64,000 nucleotides of DNA from Myxococcus qinghaiensis (GTDB lineage Bacteria; Myxococcota; Myxococcia; Myxococcales; Myxococcaceae). The notes beneath the pieces are model-generated. The model saw nothing but the letters and a program-made list of their open reading frames with translations. It ran no database searches and was not told the DNA's origin. Shown here in pieces: positions 8,169-16,555 of the stretch. The translations under genes were made by a program, and so were the position numbers. Location: assembly GCF_024198215.1 (NCBI RefSeq), contig NZ_JAKCFA010000014.1:237060-301059 (forward strand). Direction: 5' to 3'. Each line of letters begins with the position of its first letter. Position 1 is the first letter of the stretch.

Positions 8169-9577
8169 TGACCCAGACAGAGCGATGGCTTCTCCAAGGT
8201 GCCACCGTGGTGACGGGGGACCCGGACTTCGAAGACCTTCCGTGCGGCGATATCCTCATCGAGGACGGGCGCATCACCGCGATGGGCCGGGAGCTGCGCG
8301 TGGAGGGCTGCCGGGTGCTCCCGCTCGCCGGCAAGCTGGTGATGCCGGGGCTCATCGACACCCATCGGCACACCTGGCAGACGCCGCTGCGCGCGCTGGG
8401 CGGCGACTGGACGGTGCTCGACTACCTCGCGGCGGTCCGGGTCAAGCTCTCACCGGTCTTCCTTCCAGAGGATGTCCATGCGGGCACCCTCGCGGGGGCA
8501 CTCGAGGCGCTCGACGCGGGCATCACGACGCTCGTCGACTACTCCCACTGCATCACCTCGCCAGCCCACGCGGACGCGGCCCTCCAAGGGCTCCAGGATG
8601 CGGGCATCCAGGCGCTCTTCGCCTATGGCCATGCGCAGGGCCCCTCGCCGAGTCCCGCGTTCCCCACCCCCGAGCATCGCTTCGCGGACGCGCGCCGGCT
8701 CCGTGAGGGGCCTCTCGCCTCCGACAGCGGGCGGGTGCGGCTGGGTATCGCGCTCTCCGAGATGCAGGTGCCGTGGGAGCAGAGTCGAGCGGAGCTTCTC
8801 TCCGCGCGCGAGCTGGGCGTGCCCATCACCCTGCATTGCTCGGCGTGGCCCGTCACGGGGCCGAGCGAAGTCGAGCAACTGGGCCGCGACGGACTGCTCG
8901 GCCCGGACCTCCTCTTCGTGCACTGCACGTTCAGCGGTGACGAGGACCTGGCCCGCATCGCCGACAGTGGAGGCTCCATCAGCGCCACGCCGGAGTCGGA
9001 GCTCCAGATGGGCATGGGGTTCCCCGTCGTCGGGCGCGCCCTGCGTGCGGGCGTCCGCACCACCCTGGGCTGTGATGTCGTGGCCAGCAACGGAGGCGAG
9101 CTGTTCACCGCCATGCGGCTGGCGCTCCAGTCCGAGCGAGGCCGTGCGAATGCGCTCGCGGGCCTGCCCAGGAGGCTCGACCTGAAGGCGGGCCGCATGC
9201 TCCGCATGGTGACGCAGGACGCGGCCGACGCCATCGGGCTCGGGGCCGTCACGGGCTCCCTTCGTCCCGGGAAGTGGGCGGACCTGGTGGTGCTCTCCGC
9301 CGACGCCCTGAACATGACGCCGCTGGGCCGGCCTCGTGATGCGGTGGTGATGCAGGCGCACGCGGGGAACGTCGAGTCGGTGATGGTTCGCGGCCAGCTC
9401 GTGAAGCACCAGGGGGTCCTCCTCGGAACGGATGTGGCCGCCGTCCGGCGGAAGGTCTTGCGAGCGCGTGATGCGGTGCTCGAACGCGTCGGTGGGCTGT
9501 CCGCGCTCCTCGCGGACCAGGCGGCGCTCCAGGAACACTGGAACCTGGGGGACGGACTCGCTGACGATGCGGGGTGA
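8168..9577 (+). CDS. Metal-dependent amidohydrolase (cytosine deaminase/chlorohydrolase-like)
   Basis: This is a 469-residue protein, close to the usual length of the AtzA/TrzA and guanine deaminase-like branch of the amidohydrolase superfamily. The metal ligands are in place: D-T-H-R-H at about 64-68, a His in TLHCSAW (223), a His in FVHCTF (252) and an Asp in GCDVVASNG (303). The N- and C-terminal strands form the small beta-sandwich typical of this superfamily (GKWADLVVLSAD near the end). It probably hydrolyses or deaminates an N-heterocyclic or aryl substrate in the cytoplasm. The GGAG upstream abuts the ATG, so it is too close to act as a normal ribosome site. The promoter geometry instead suggests a leaderless message controlled by the TetR protein encoded downstream. 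Confidence 0.9.
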   Translation: MTQTERWLLQGATVVTGDPDFEDLPCGDILIEDGRITAMGRELRVEGCRVLPLAGKLVMPGLIDTHRHTWQTPLRALGGDWTVLDYLAAVRVKLSPVFLPEDVHAGTLAGALEALDAGITTLVDYSHCITSPAHADAALQGLQDAGIQALFAYGHAQGPSPSPAFPTPEHRFADARRLREGPLASDSGRVRLGIALSEMQVPWEQSRAELLSARELGVPITLHCSAWPVTGPSEVEQLGRDGLLGPDLLFVHCTFSGDEDLARIADSGGSISATPESELQMGMGFPVVGRALRAGVRTTLGCDVVASNGGELFTAMRLALQSERGRANALAGLPRRLDLKAGRMLRMVTQDAADAIGLGAVTGSLRPGKWADLVVLSADALNMTPLGRPRDAVVMQAHAGNVESVMVRGQLVKHQGVLLGTDVAAVRRKVLRARDAVLERVGGLSALLADQAALQEHWNLGDGLADDAG

Positions 9578-9658
9578 AGAACCCGTTTGCGCGTCTCGCG
9601 GAGCCGACTACGTTGGCCCGCGCCGTGGTGTGGCTCGCGCGGCGGCGGGAGGAGTGGG

Positions 9659-10390
9659 ATGGCTGGTCGCGAAGCTCCGGAGGGACAGAAGGCGAAGAAG
9701 GCGATTGGCCGCCCCCCTCGGCTGTCCCTCCCGCTGGTCACCGAGGCCGCCACGGAGCTCGTGCGGGAGAGCGGGCTGAGGAAGCTCTCGATGCGCGCCG
9801 TGGCGGAGCGAATCGGCGCGACGCCCATGGCGCTCTACAACCACGTCGGCGACCGCGAGGAGCTGGTGTCGCGCGTGGTGGAGCACATCTTCGAGCAGCT
9901 CGTGCTTCCCGACACCACCCTCGCGCCGCTCGACTGGCTGCGAGAGGTCGCGCTGCGCGTTCGCATGCTCGGCCTGGCCCACTGGGGCGTGATGGACTAC
10001 CTCCTGGAGGAAGGCCCGGCCGTGCACGGAGCGCTCCTCGTGCTGGAGCGCACCGTCAGCATGCTCCATGACGCGGGGGTGCCCTGGAGCGAGGCCGGGG
10101 ACCTGCACAACACGTTCTTCTCCTGGCTCGCGGGCACCATCCGCCGCCAGGAGCAGTGGGCCGCCAGGGACAACGGTGCGTCCCCTCCCCTTCAGCGCTT
10201 CCACAGCGCGGCCCTGGCCCTTCCCGCCAAGGACTACCCTGGCGTGAAGCACACCCTGTCTCGCATGCGGGCGCTGGATGTCGATGCGGAGTTCGAGAAC
10301 AGCCTCGACTTCATGCTGGAGGGAATCGGCCGACGCATCCAGCGACATCAGGACGAGGCCCGACCCGTGAAGAAGCCTCGCCGGAGATAG
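9659..10390 (+). CDS. TetR/AcrR-family transcriptional regulator
   Basis: This is a 243-residue protein. The start at 9659 is supported by GGGAGGAG 4-5 nt upstream; longer in-frame starts have no such site. After a basic tail (KAKKAIGRPPRLS) comes a TetR helix-turn-helix at about residues 44-70 (LSMRAVAERIGATPMALYNH). The ligand-binding half is alpha-helical and of the TetR C-terminal type. The gene follows the amidohydrolase by 81 bp on the same strand, and a dyad symmetric element lies in the amidohydrolase promoter. The simplest model is a repressor released by the amidohydrolase substrate. It converges on the alpha/beta hydrolase gene with only 11 bp between stops. Confidence 0.92.
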   Translation: MAGREAPEGQKAKKAIGRPPRLSLPLVTEAATELVRESGLRKLSMRAVAERIGATPMALYNHVGDREELVSRVVEHIFEQLVLPDTTLAPLDWLREVALRVRMLGLAHWGVMDYLLEEGPAVHGALLVLERTVSMLHDAGVPWSEAGDLHNTFFSWLAGTIRRQEQWAARDNGASPPLQRFHSAALALPAKDYPGVKHTLSRMRALDVDAEFENSLDFMLEGIGRRIQRHQDEARPVKKPRRR

Positions 10391-10401
10391 CGCGGCGGCG
10401 G

Positions 10402-11661
10402 TCAGTGCGTGCGGACGCGGGCGAGCCGGTCGGCGAAGAAGTCGAACATGCGCAGGTCCGTGAGCGTCCTGCCCAAGGGCTGGCAGTGGGAGTCCGCCCC
10501 TTCCTCGCGGGTGAAGCGGACGCGCTCCTTGTCGCCACGCAGCGCCTGGAACAGGGCCTCCGCCTGGCCTGGCCAGAACTGCTCGCCCTCCGGGTCGAGG
10601 ACGAGCATGGGGGTGCGGATGCGCTCCACGACGTCGCGCAGGTGGTAGCGCAGCACCTGGGAGAACGTGTCGAACGGCGTCCCGGTGCCGTAGGGTCTGC
10701 TCCGGAAGGCCATGACGCGGGCCATGACAGGGTCCGCCTCCACTTCGCGCATCGCCTCGTTGAACGGCTCCCGCGCTCCCGCGTGCAGCAGCGCGATGAG
10801 CTCCGGCGGCAGGTGTGACGTCCACGACGTGGACACGTCCATCACTCCCGGGTCCACCACGGCGGCGATGAAGCGAGGCTCGAAGGCCAGGGCACGAGGA
10901 AGCCAGTAGCCACCCTGACTGATGCCGTAGGCCAGCAACCTCCGTGCATCCACATCCGGGCGGGACACCAGCGTGTCCACGACAGGAGTGAGCACCGCCT
11001 CCCAGTCCGGTCGGAAGGCAATGCCCTGCTCGAACAGCAGCGATTGCTGGCCTGGGCCGTCATACACGAAGGCATTGAAGCCCCGTCGCAGCGCTCCCGA
11101 GGCGCCCGTGCCCCACAGCGACGTGAGCGAGCCGTCACTGCCATTGGTCAGCACGAGCGTCGGCCGCGCCGCGCCCGAGGCATCTGGACGGAGGAGGTAG
11201 CCGGGCAGCGTCCCCTCCTCGTAGGGAACCTCCACCCGGAGGAAGCAGCCCTCGGAGTAGGCCACGACCGCGTCCCAGCACCGTCGATGGAGGGCGAAGG
11301 TCGGCGCCAGGACGCCGGGGTCCGCCAGGCCCGTGACGAAGGCGAGCGCGCGCGAGTAGGCCTCCGACGCGGCCAGGAAGAACCACCGAGCGCTCTCCTC
11401 ATGTCCGGAGGCCGCGCTCGACTCCGCCTGGGCACGCAGCCGCTCCGCGGAAGCCTTCCAGGCCTGGAACCACCCTTCCGCGCTCCCCTCTTCGATGGAC
11501 TCGAGCGTCACGAGCACGCCGCCGATATCGCCCACCCCCTGCGACGCGAGCCCCAGGGCCATCCGCGCCTCGAAATCGAAGTCGGGGTCCGCGAAGAAGC
11601 GCGCGGGAATGCCGCTGTCCCGCGTGCCGTGAGGCAGGGGCGCTGTTGTCTCCTCGCTCAT
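10402..11661 (-). CDS. Alpha/beta hydrolase (FrsA/DUF1100-like esterase or peptidase)
   Basis: This is a 419-residue protein. The start at 11661 has GCGAGGA upstream; an in-frame TTG 7 codons earlier is less likely. An alpha-helical N-terminal half (residues 20-140, rich in Ala, Glu and Trp) precedes the hydrolase core, as in FrsA-like and pseudooxynicotine hydrolase-like enzymes. The catalytic triad is visible: the elbow Y-G-I-S-Q-G-G with S248, an Asp in LVLDPEGE (D356) and a His in ADSHCQP (H392). There is no signal peptide, so the enzyme is cytoplasmic. It may belong to the same pathway as the neighbouring amidohydrolase, although it is convergent with it. The substrate is unknown. Confidence 0.88.
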   Translation of the reverse strand: MSEETTAPLPHGTRDSGIPARFFADPDFDFEARMALGLASQGVGDIGGVLVTLESIEEGSAEGWFQAWKASAERLRAQAESSAASGHEESARWFFLAASEAYSRALAFVTGLADPGVLAPTFALHRRCWDAVVAYSEGCFLRVEVPYEEGTLPGYLLRPDASGAARPTLVLTNGSDGSLTSLWGTGASGALRRGFNAFVYDGPGQQSLLFEQGIAFRPDWEAVLTPVVDTLVSRPDVDARRLLAYGISQGGYWLPRALAFEPRFIAAVVDPGVMDVSTSWTSHLPPELIALLHAGAREPFNEAMREVEADPVMARVMAFRSRPYGTGTPFDTFSQVLRYHLRDVVERIRTPMLVLDPEGEQFWPGQAEALFQALRGDKERVRFTREEGADSHCQPLGRTLTDLRMFDFFADRLARVRTH

Positions 11662-11803
11662 GGGGTCCTCGCTCCCATCCAACCTGGACGGGAAACGTCA
11701 TATCCCCGAGGACCGCATTCAAGCGGACGGCCCGACGGACGGGCGCCCGAGCTTCCAGGCGCCCGGAGCAGGTGCGCTCACGGCCGTCGGGCAGGCGCCT
11801 CCC

Positions 11804-11976
11804 TCAGTTCACGCACTCGAACTCGTCGTCGCCATTCCAGGACTGGAGCCAATAGCCGCACCCGGCGGTGACCCAGGCTCCGCTCGACGGCTTCGTCGTT
11901 GCGGGCCAGGGCCAGGGCCGGTGCCCCCAGCTCCAGCCCGCCGCGACGAAGCCGTTCGAGGTCTCTCTATCGGCCG
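11804..11976 (-). pseudogene. Coding-like segment after the glucanase stop, in another frame
   Basis: Directly after the glucanase stop, another minus-strand frame stays open for about 58 codons with strong G/C third positions. It reads Trp- and Cys-rich sequence (GWSWGHRPWPWP, then WVTAGCGYWLQSWN and ECVN at the stop). It has no start codon with a ribosome site of its own. It could be the remnant of a C-terminal carbohydrate-binding extension separated by a frameshift, or of an independent small gene. Confidence 0.35.
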
Positions 11977-13167
11977 TCAGAAGGCCTCGAGGGTGATGGT
12001 CGCCCTCGTGGGCTGCCGCGAGACGGTGAACGAGCTTCCGTCGCAGTTGTCGTCGTTGCCGAGCGCATATGCGCGGCCGTCGATGGCGTTGGCGTGCACC
12101 ACGCGGGCGTAGTGATTCGTGAGGCCCTTCCAGGGCTGGTAGCTGTCCCGCAGGGTCTCCTTGCACGCCTCGGTTCCGCTGATGACGCCCAGACGGTCCT
12201 GCGCTAGCAGCACCGTTCGATTGAGCGCAGGGGCGAGCGCGCCTTGAATCTGGGAGCCGTGAAGGCCCCCGCCCTCCTGGGCGTTGACCTGGTTTGCGAA
12301 CACCTGAAAGGTCGTCGGCTTCGAGAACGCTGGCTGCACGCTCCCGGCGACGGCCGCTTGCTGGAAGACAAACTGGCCCGAGGCCTCGACGGACCCGACG
12401 AAATACACCCCGGCTTCGACTTCGACCCCCAGGCGATGGGGGCCGCTGGCCGCGTAGTACTCCCATACCGCGTCGATGTACGGGTCGAAGTACGTCGGGC
12501 TGAACGCACCGTTCTCGATGCCGTGAAACGGCGCGATGGCGACGATGTCCTGCCCGCCATTCTGGATGACGAGCTTCTCCCACCCGGGGGTGGCCTTGAG
12601 TTCCGACAGGATTTTCGAGCGCGCGCCAGCCTTGAAGCCGACCTCGTCTCCGCCGGGCGCATCCTTGCCGTACACACTCAGCGACATGGGGAGGCCGACC
12701 ATGTCCACCTGCGTGAGGTTCGCATTGAAGCCCGTCATCGGGTCCTTCGGCAGGTTGACGAACTCCCACCAGTCGAAGAGCGTTCCGAAGTTGTCGCCGT
12801 GGGTGCTCCAGCCGTTCGGCGTCGTGTTGTTGAAGTAGGGCGAGCCGATGATGCGGGCCGCCTTCATCTTCAGCTTGTCCTTGACCGAGAAGTACATGCG
12901 CGCGCCGCCGTTGAGCGCGGGCAGCAGCATCTTCCCCCCATCGGTTCCGGTCCCCAGGTTGATGCCGTAGTCGAGGAGTCCGTTCTTCTCGTCGCCCGGC
13001 TCAATCTGCTGGAGCGCGCCGGTCCTCGCGTCGGCCAGGCGATACCACGGGTGGAATCGCCCCTCTCCCGGACTGTCTGGCTGCTGCTGTCCAGTGGTCA
13101 CGAGCCAGATATCGCTGTCCGCATAGGGAGTCTTGTTCACGATTTGAATCGGAAGTGTGTCTGCCAT
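11977..13167 (-). CDS. Glycoside hydrolase family 64-like beta-1,3-glucanase
   Basis: This is a 396-residue protein starting at ATG 13167. The opening 'LPIQIVNKTPYADSDIWLV' and the following beta-rich sequence are typical of GH64 laminaripentaose-producing beta-1,3-glucanases with a thaumatin-like fold. Later hallmarks include RMYFSVKDKLKM, FGTLFDWWEFV, YFDPYIDAVWEYY and GVISGTEACKETL. Such enzymes degrade fungal and algal beta-1,3-glucan, which fits predation on fungi. Unusually, no signal peptide is present at this start, and the in-frame upstream sequence does not provide one. Export may need a non-classical route, or the protein may act on internal glucan. The downstream open segment in another frame hints at a lost C-terminal domain. 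Confidence 0.82.
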   Translation of the reverse strand: MADTLPIQIVNKTPYADSDIWLVTTGQQQPDSPGEGRFHPWYRLADARTGALQQIEPGDEKNGLLDYGINLGTGTDGGKMLLPALNGGARMYFSVKDKLKMKAARIIGSPYFNNTTPNGWSTHGDNFGTLFDWWEFVNLPKDPMTGFNANLTQVDMVGLPMSLSVYGKDAPGGDEVGFKAGARSKILSELKATPGWEKLVIQNGGQDIVAIAPFHGIENGAFSPTYFDPYIDAVWEYYAASGPHRLGVEVEAGVYFVGSVEASGQFVFQQAAVAGSVQPAFSKPTTFQVFANQVNAQEGGGLHGSQIQGALAPALNRTVLLAQDRLGVISGTEACKETLRDSYQPWKGLTNHYARVVHANAIDGRAYALGNDDNCDGSSFTVSRQPTRATITLEAF

Positions 13168-13538
13168 GAAGAGGCCCTCGCGAGAGTGGAATGGAGACGT
13201 CTCCGGCCACGTACCCACGAGCAGGCCAGGCGCGGGATTGTCGAGCGGCCTCTGAACAGGGTTCAAGGTGTGGGAATTCGCGGGAGCAAGCCGGCCTCCG
13301 AGGGCACCCGGTCCGAGGACATGGAGCCAATCCCAGGCGGTGGATGCACTGACAGGACCCTGAGTGGCCATGCGCCCGTGCGTTGGCGCGAGACAAGACT
13401 TCGGCGCGCTACCTCGTCAGAGGTGCGCGCGCACCACGGGACTGCCGTGACAAGACCACGGCATCTCGGCCCCCCAGGACGGCAACCTGGTAGCCTGGTC
13501 AGACCCCGGTGCCGTCCCTGACCCGGTGCCGGGTGCCC
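13168..13538. other. Divergent intergenic region
   Basis: This is about 370 bp between the divergent glucanase and HNH nuclease genes. It must hold both promoters, but I see no clear boxes, hairpins or credible small gene. Confidence 0.4.
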
Positions 13539-14474
13539 ATGTCCCAGGACCCTGACTGGCCCATCCGTTTCGCCGCCATCAACGCCTTGCAGGAACGGGT
13601 GCGTCGACATGGCGACGTCCTGTCTTGGGACGTCATCAATATGGGCTTCTCCTTCAAGGGGGAGACGCTCTACTTCGCGAACCGGGCGCGCGGCATCTTC
13701 TGGCCTCGACAGATGCGCGAGTCCGCCCTCTCCATCAAGACCACGGTGCCGCGCCAGGGACGCGAGGCCCGATATGACGACCTGCCGTCGGACGAGGGAT
13801 TCGACTACCGGTTCCAGGGAGAGGATGTCGAGGGGCGCGACAACCGACGCCTCGTGCGCGCCATGGAGCTGGATGCGCCTCTCATCTACTTCTACGGAAT
13901 CGAACCTGGTCTCTACGCCCCCATCTGGCCCGTCTACATCTCAGGCGTGGACCTGACTGCCAAGTCCTTCACGGTGTCCTCTGGCCCACCTGGAGCACAG
14001 GTGCGAGCACCGGGGAGCTATGTGGCGGACCCGAAGCTGCTCACCCTGGAGCGTCGCTACACGACGGTAGAGGTGAAGAAGCGACTGCACCAGGTAGCCT
14101 TTCGTCAGCATGTCCTTCACGCCTACGAGCAGCGCTGCGCCGTCTGCCGCTTTCCGCGCAGGGAGCTGCTAGACGCAGCCCACATCCTCCCGGACCGGGA
14201 CGTGCGCGGCCGTCCCGAGGTCGCCAACGGCCTGTCGCTCTGCAAGCTCCACCACGGCGCGTTCGACGCGGACCTGATGGGCATCCGCCCCGATGGCATC
14301 ATCGAAATCGCGCAGCGATTGATGGATGAGCACGACGGACCCACGCTGGAGCACGGACTCAAGGGCTTCGCGGGCAAGCCGCTGGGAATCCTGCCCCTGC
14401 ATCCCGCGCAGCGTCCTCGACCGGAGTACCTCGAAGAGCGCTATGAGCTCTTCCGCAGCACCCGGGACTCGTGA
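13539..14474 (+). CDS. HNH endonuclease (restriction endonuclease-like, solitary)
   Basis: This is a 311-residue protein. The ATG at 13539 is preferred over a GTG 10 codons upstream; neither has a strong ribosome site. The C-terminal third is an HNH nuclease with two Cys in C-A-V-C (200, 203), the DAAHILPD motif (His 215), then NGLSLCKLHHGAFDADL (Asn 230, His 238/239). The layout matches HNH domains of modification-dependent or unclassified restriction enzymes. The N-terminal 190 residues have aromatic-rich beta sequence (FANRARGIFWPRQM, APLIYFYGIEPG) and may recognise DNA. No methyltransferase or specificity gene is adjacent, so a type IV-like, modified-DNA-targeting defence role is possible. 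Confidence 0.88.
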   Translation: MSQDPDWPIRFAAINALQERVRRHGDVLSWDVINMGFSFKGETLYFANRARGIFWPRQMRESALSIKTTVPRQGREARYDDLPSDEGFDYRFQGEDVEGRDNRRLVRAMELDAPLIYFYGIEPGLYAPIWPVYISGVDLTAKSFTVSSGPPGAQVRAPGSYVADPKLLTLERRYTTVEVKKRLHQVAFRQHVLHAYEQRCAVCRFPRRELLDAAHILPDRDVRGRPEVANGLSLCKLHHGAFDADLMGIRPDGIIEIAQRLMDEHDGPTLEHGLKGFAGKPLGILPLHPAQRPRPEYLEERYELFRSTRDS

Positions 14475-14503
14475 CGGCGAGCACTGACTCCCTCCGTCAG
14501 GAC

Positions 14504-14522
14504 TGAACGATTTCACCGTTCA
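14504..14522 (+). terminator. Weak terminator-like hairpin
   Basis: A 6-bp stem, TGAACG with CGTTCA, encloses a 7-nt loop, 30 bp after the HNH nuclease stop. The stem is short, so the call is tentative. Confidence 0.35.
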
Positions 14523-14730
14523 ATGCCTTTCCGCAGGCAGCTCCTCTCCGTCTCAAGCTCTCAATCTCAGTCAAGTCGAGACGCACGTGGCGGCCCGGCA
14601 GGCAGCCACGTGCGTTGTCGTGTCCGTGGGCCAGAACCAACATCCGCCCATGCGCGCGTATAGCCGTGGGGGCTCATTTCCACGGGTTTTTCCGGGTGCC
14701 GGCCGGATGCCCGCCCATGCACAAGCCATC

Positions 14731-15696
14731 ATGAATGCCAGACTCGCACTCGCCGCAGGCGTCCTCTCCTCCTTCGTGTGGAGCGCGCCCGCGCTCGCCG
14801 AAACCACGACGGTGGACCTCATCTCGCCGTCCCACTGCACGATGGGGAACGGGCGCCTCAGCCGCTGCTCCATTCCCACCCAGACACTGACCGCCACGGA
14901 CTTCGCCACCGCCGTCCCGCTGCGCACCATCCTCCGGCGCGTGATGACAGGGAACTGCTCCACGCAGTTCCCCCTGGAGGTGACGCTGACGCCTCCGGGC
15001 ACGCCCGCCACCCGCTACACCTTCATGTCGACTCCGGAGGTCACCCTCCGGGATTTGGACCGGGAGCTGATTGCCTCCCTGGAGCTCAAGGACTCCTCCG
15101 CGTGGACGGGCACCGCCGCGTTCGCCGACACCTGCCGCGTCTCCCTCAGCATCACCTGGAACGAGGTGGACGTGGACAACGCCACCCAGGCCCAGGACAT
15201 CCTCCAGGCGCTCCAGGCGGCGCTGACCACGAAGACGACGCAGCGCGACCACCTGGCCAGCCTCGTCGAGTACAGCGCCGCGTTCGACTTCATGAAGACG
15301 CTCGCCAACAGCTTCCTCGTGGACCTCACCAATGAGACGGCGCATGCCCTGCACGTCCAGGGACAGGAAGCCGCCCCCATCATCTTCAAGGCGGCCATGG
15401 GCTGCGCGGGCGTGCTCAACGACGAGGAGGCCGGCATACTCGCCAACTTCTACTTCGTCCTGGGCTCGCTGAGCGACCCGACGAAGTACCACCACCCGGA
15501 TGGCTCGCCGAAGACGCTGGAGGAGCTCATCGGCCCCGAGGCGCTCCCCGTCATCCAGAAGCTCTCCGCGCTCTCCGCGGCCGGCGCGAAGGAGCAATAC
15601 CAGGCGCAGTACCAGGTGGCCGCGCAAGAAGCCGCCGCCGCCCAGGCGAAGCTCGACCTGGCCCGGGCGCAGCTCGCCCCCTGGGTGACGCCCTGA
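14731..15696 (+). CDS. Secreted protein, first gene of a toxin-like operon
   Basis: This is a 321-residue protein. ATG 14731 is chosen because it begins a good signal peptide (NARLALAAGVLSSFVW, cleavage after ALA); earlier in-frame ATGs would add sequence without a signal-like character. The first half of the mature protein is beta-rich with Cys pairs (SHCTMGNGRLSRCS, TGNCSTQF, ADTCRVS). The second half is helical and ends in an Ala/Gln-rich coiled-coil-like stretch (residues 285-315). Four more genes follow on the same strand with gaps of 50, 32, 8 and 74 bp, so it is likely the first gene of an operon that includes a pre-toxin TG-motif protein. The function is unknown; it may be an exported partner of that protein. 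Confidence 0.75.
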   Translation: MNARLALAAGVLSSFVWSAPALAETTTVDLISPSHCTMGNGRLSRCSIPTQTLTATDFATAVPLRTILRRVMTGNCSTQFPLEVTLTPPGTPATRYTFMSTPEVTLRDLDRELIASLELKDSSAWTGTAAFADTCRVSLSITWNEVDVDNATQAQDILQALQAALTTKTTQRDHLASLVEYSAAFDFMKTLANSFLVDLTNETAHALHVQGQEAAPIIFKAAMGCAGVLNDEEAGILANFYFVLGSLSDPTKYHHPDGSPKTLEELIGPEALPVIQKLSALSAAGAKEQYQAQYQVAAQEAAAAQAKLDLARAQLAPWVTP

Positions 15697-15746
15697 GCGT
15701 CCCCGTCCTCAACCCCTCTCACCAAGACATCTTCCAAGGAAACACC

Positions 15747-16523
15747 ATGAAACTCCCCATCCAGGGAATGGCCCTCTTTTGCCTGCTCGCGGCCACCGCG
15801 TGCGGCGCTCCTCCGGACGGCGGCCCTGAAGAACAGGCCCCGCTCGACACCACCACCCAGGAGCTCCCGTGCTCGACGTGCGAGCCGGTGGGAGACCCGC
15901 CTCCGCCCATCATCGTGCATGGCTATGAAATCAACCTGCCGCTGCTGCGTCCGGACATGATGCCGGCGGGCTGGTGCTACTGGGCGCTCGACCAGTACGG
16001 CGGCAAGTTCGCCCCGTGCACCGGCGCCAGCCGGGCCACCATGGACTGGCGCGGAGGCAACGCCGTCTTCAACGCGACCTACAACTCCTGGTACGACTCC
16101 TACTCCCTCTACTACGGCCGCGTCGACGTGCGAGTCGATGCGGTGGATGCCTTTGTCCCCATCGCACAGACGCTCGGCTACTACCAGCATCCGCAGGACG
16201 TGCCGGGCCTCGTCCGTGGCTCCGTCGAGCTGCTCATCCCCAACCAGCCGGGGATTCCCTCTCCGGCCCAGAGCGAAGTCCTCCTGAGCCTCCAGCGGCA
16301 GGATGGCGCCACCTGGGTGGACCTCGCGACCAGTCGCATCAACATCACCAACCTCCGGCAGATGCACGAACTCCAGGCGCTCGTGCTCCCCAACCAGAAC
16401 GTGCGGTTCCAGGTCAGCGTCAAGGGACGGCCCGACCACCAGAACACCTACTTCCTCTGGAAGGTCCGGATGTTTGGCGCGCAGTGCTACCCGGACTTCG
16501 CCAACGGCGGAGGCTGTCTCTAG
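15747..16523 (+). CDS. Hypothetical lipoprotein of the toxin-like operon
   Basis: This is a 258-residue protein with an AAGGA ribosome site 7 nt before the ATG. It carries a lipoprotein signal (CLLAATAC, Cys 19) and a linker with a second Cys pair (PCSTCEPVGDPPPP). The remaining sequence is aromatic-rich and predominantly beta (WCYWALDQYGG, NSWYDSYSLYYGRVDVRV), suggesting a small sandwich or sugar-binding-like fold. It lies 50 bp after the first gene and 32 bp before another lipoprotein gene. I do not recognise the family. In this setting it could be an outer-membrane-attached component that holds or releases the exported toxin-like protein. Confidence 0.8.
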   Translation: MKLPIQGMALFCLLAATACGAPPDGGPEEQAPLDTTTQELPCSTCEPVGDPPPPIIVHGYEINLPLLRPDMMPAGWCYWALDQYGGKFAPCTGASRATMDWRGGNAVFNATYNSWYDSYSLYYGRVDVRVDAVDAFVPIAQTLGYYQHPQDVPGLVRGSVELLIPNQPGIPSPAQSEVLLSLQRQDGATWVDLATSRINITNLRQMHELQALVLPNQNVRFQVSVKGRPDHQNTYFLWKVRMFGAQCYPDFANGGGCL

Positions 16524-16555
16524 CCCGCGCTCCCGAGCGTGAAAGGACTCGAATC

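Noticed and set aside
15974..16555. Open frame extending the 16556 lipoprotein gene upstream by 194 codons
   Set aside because: It overlaps the lipoprotein gene at 15747 in another frame, reads as Arg/Pro-rich shadow sequence, and the lipoprotein signal starts at 16556.
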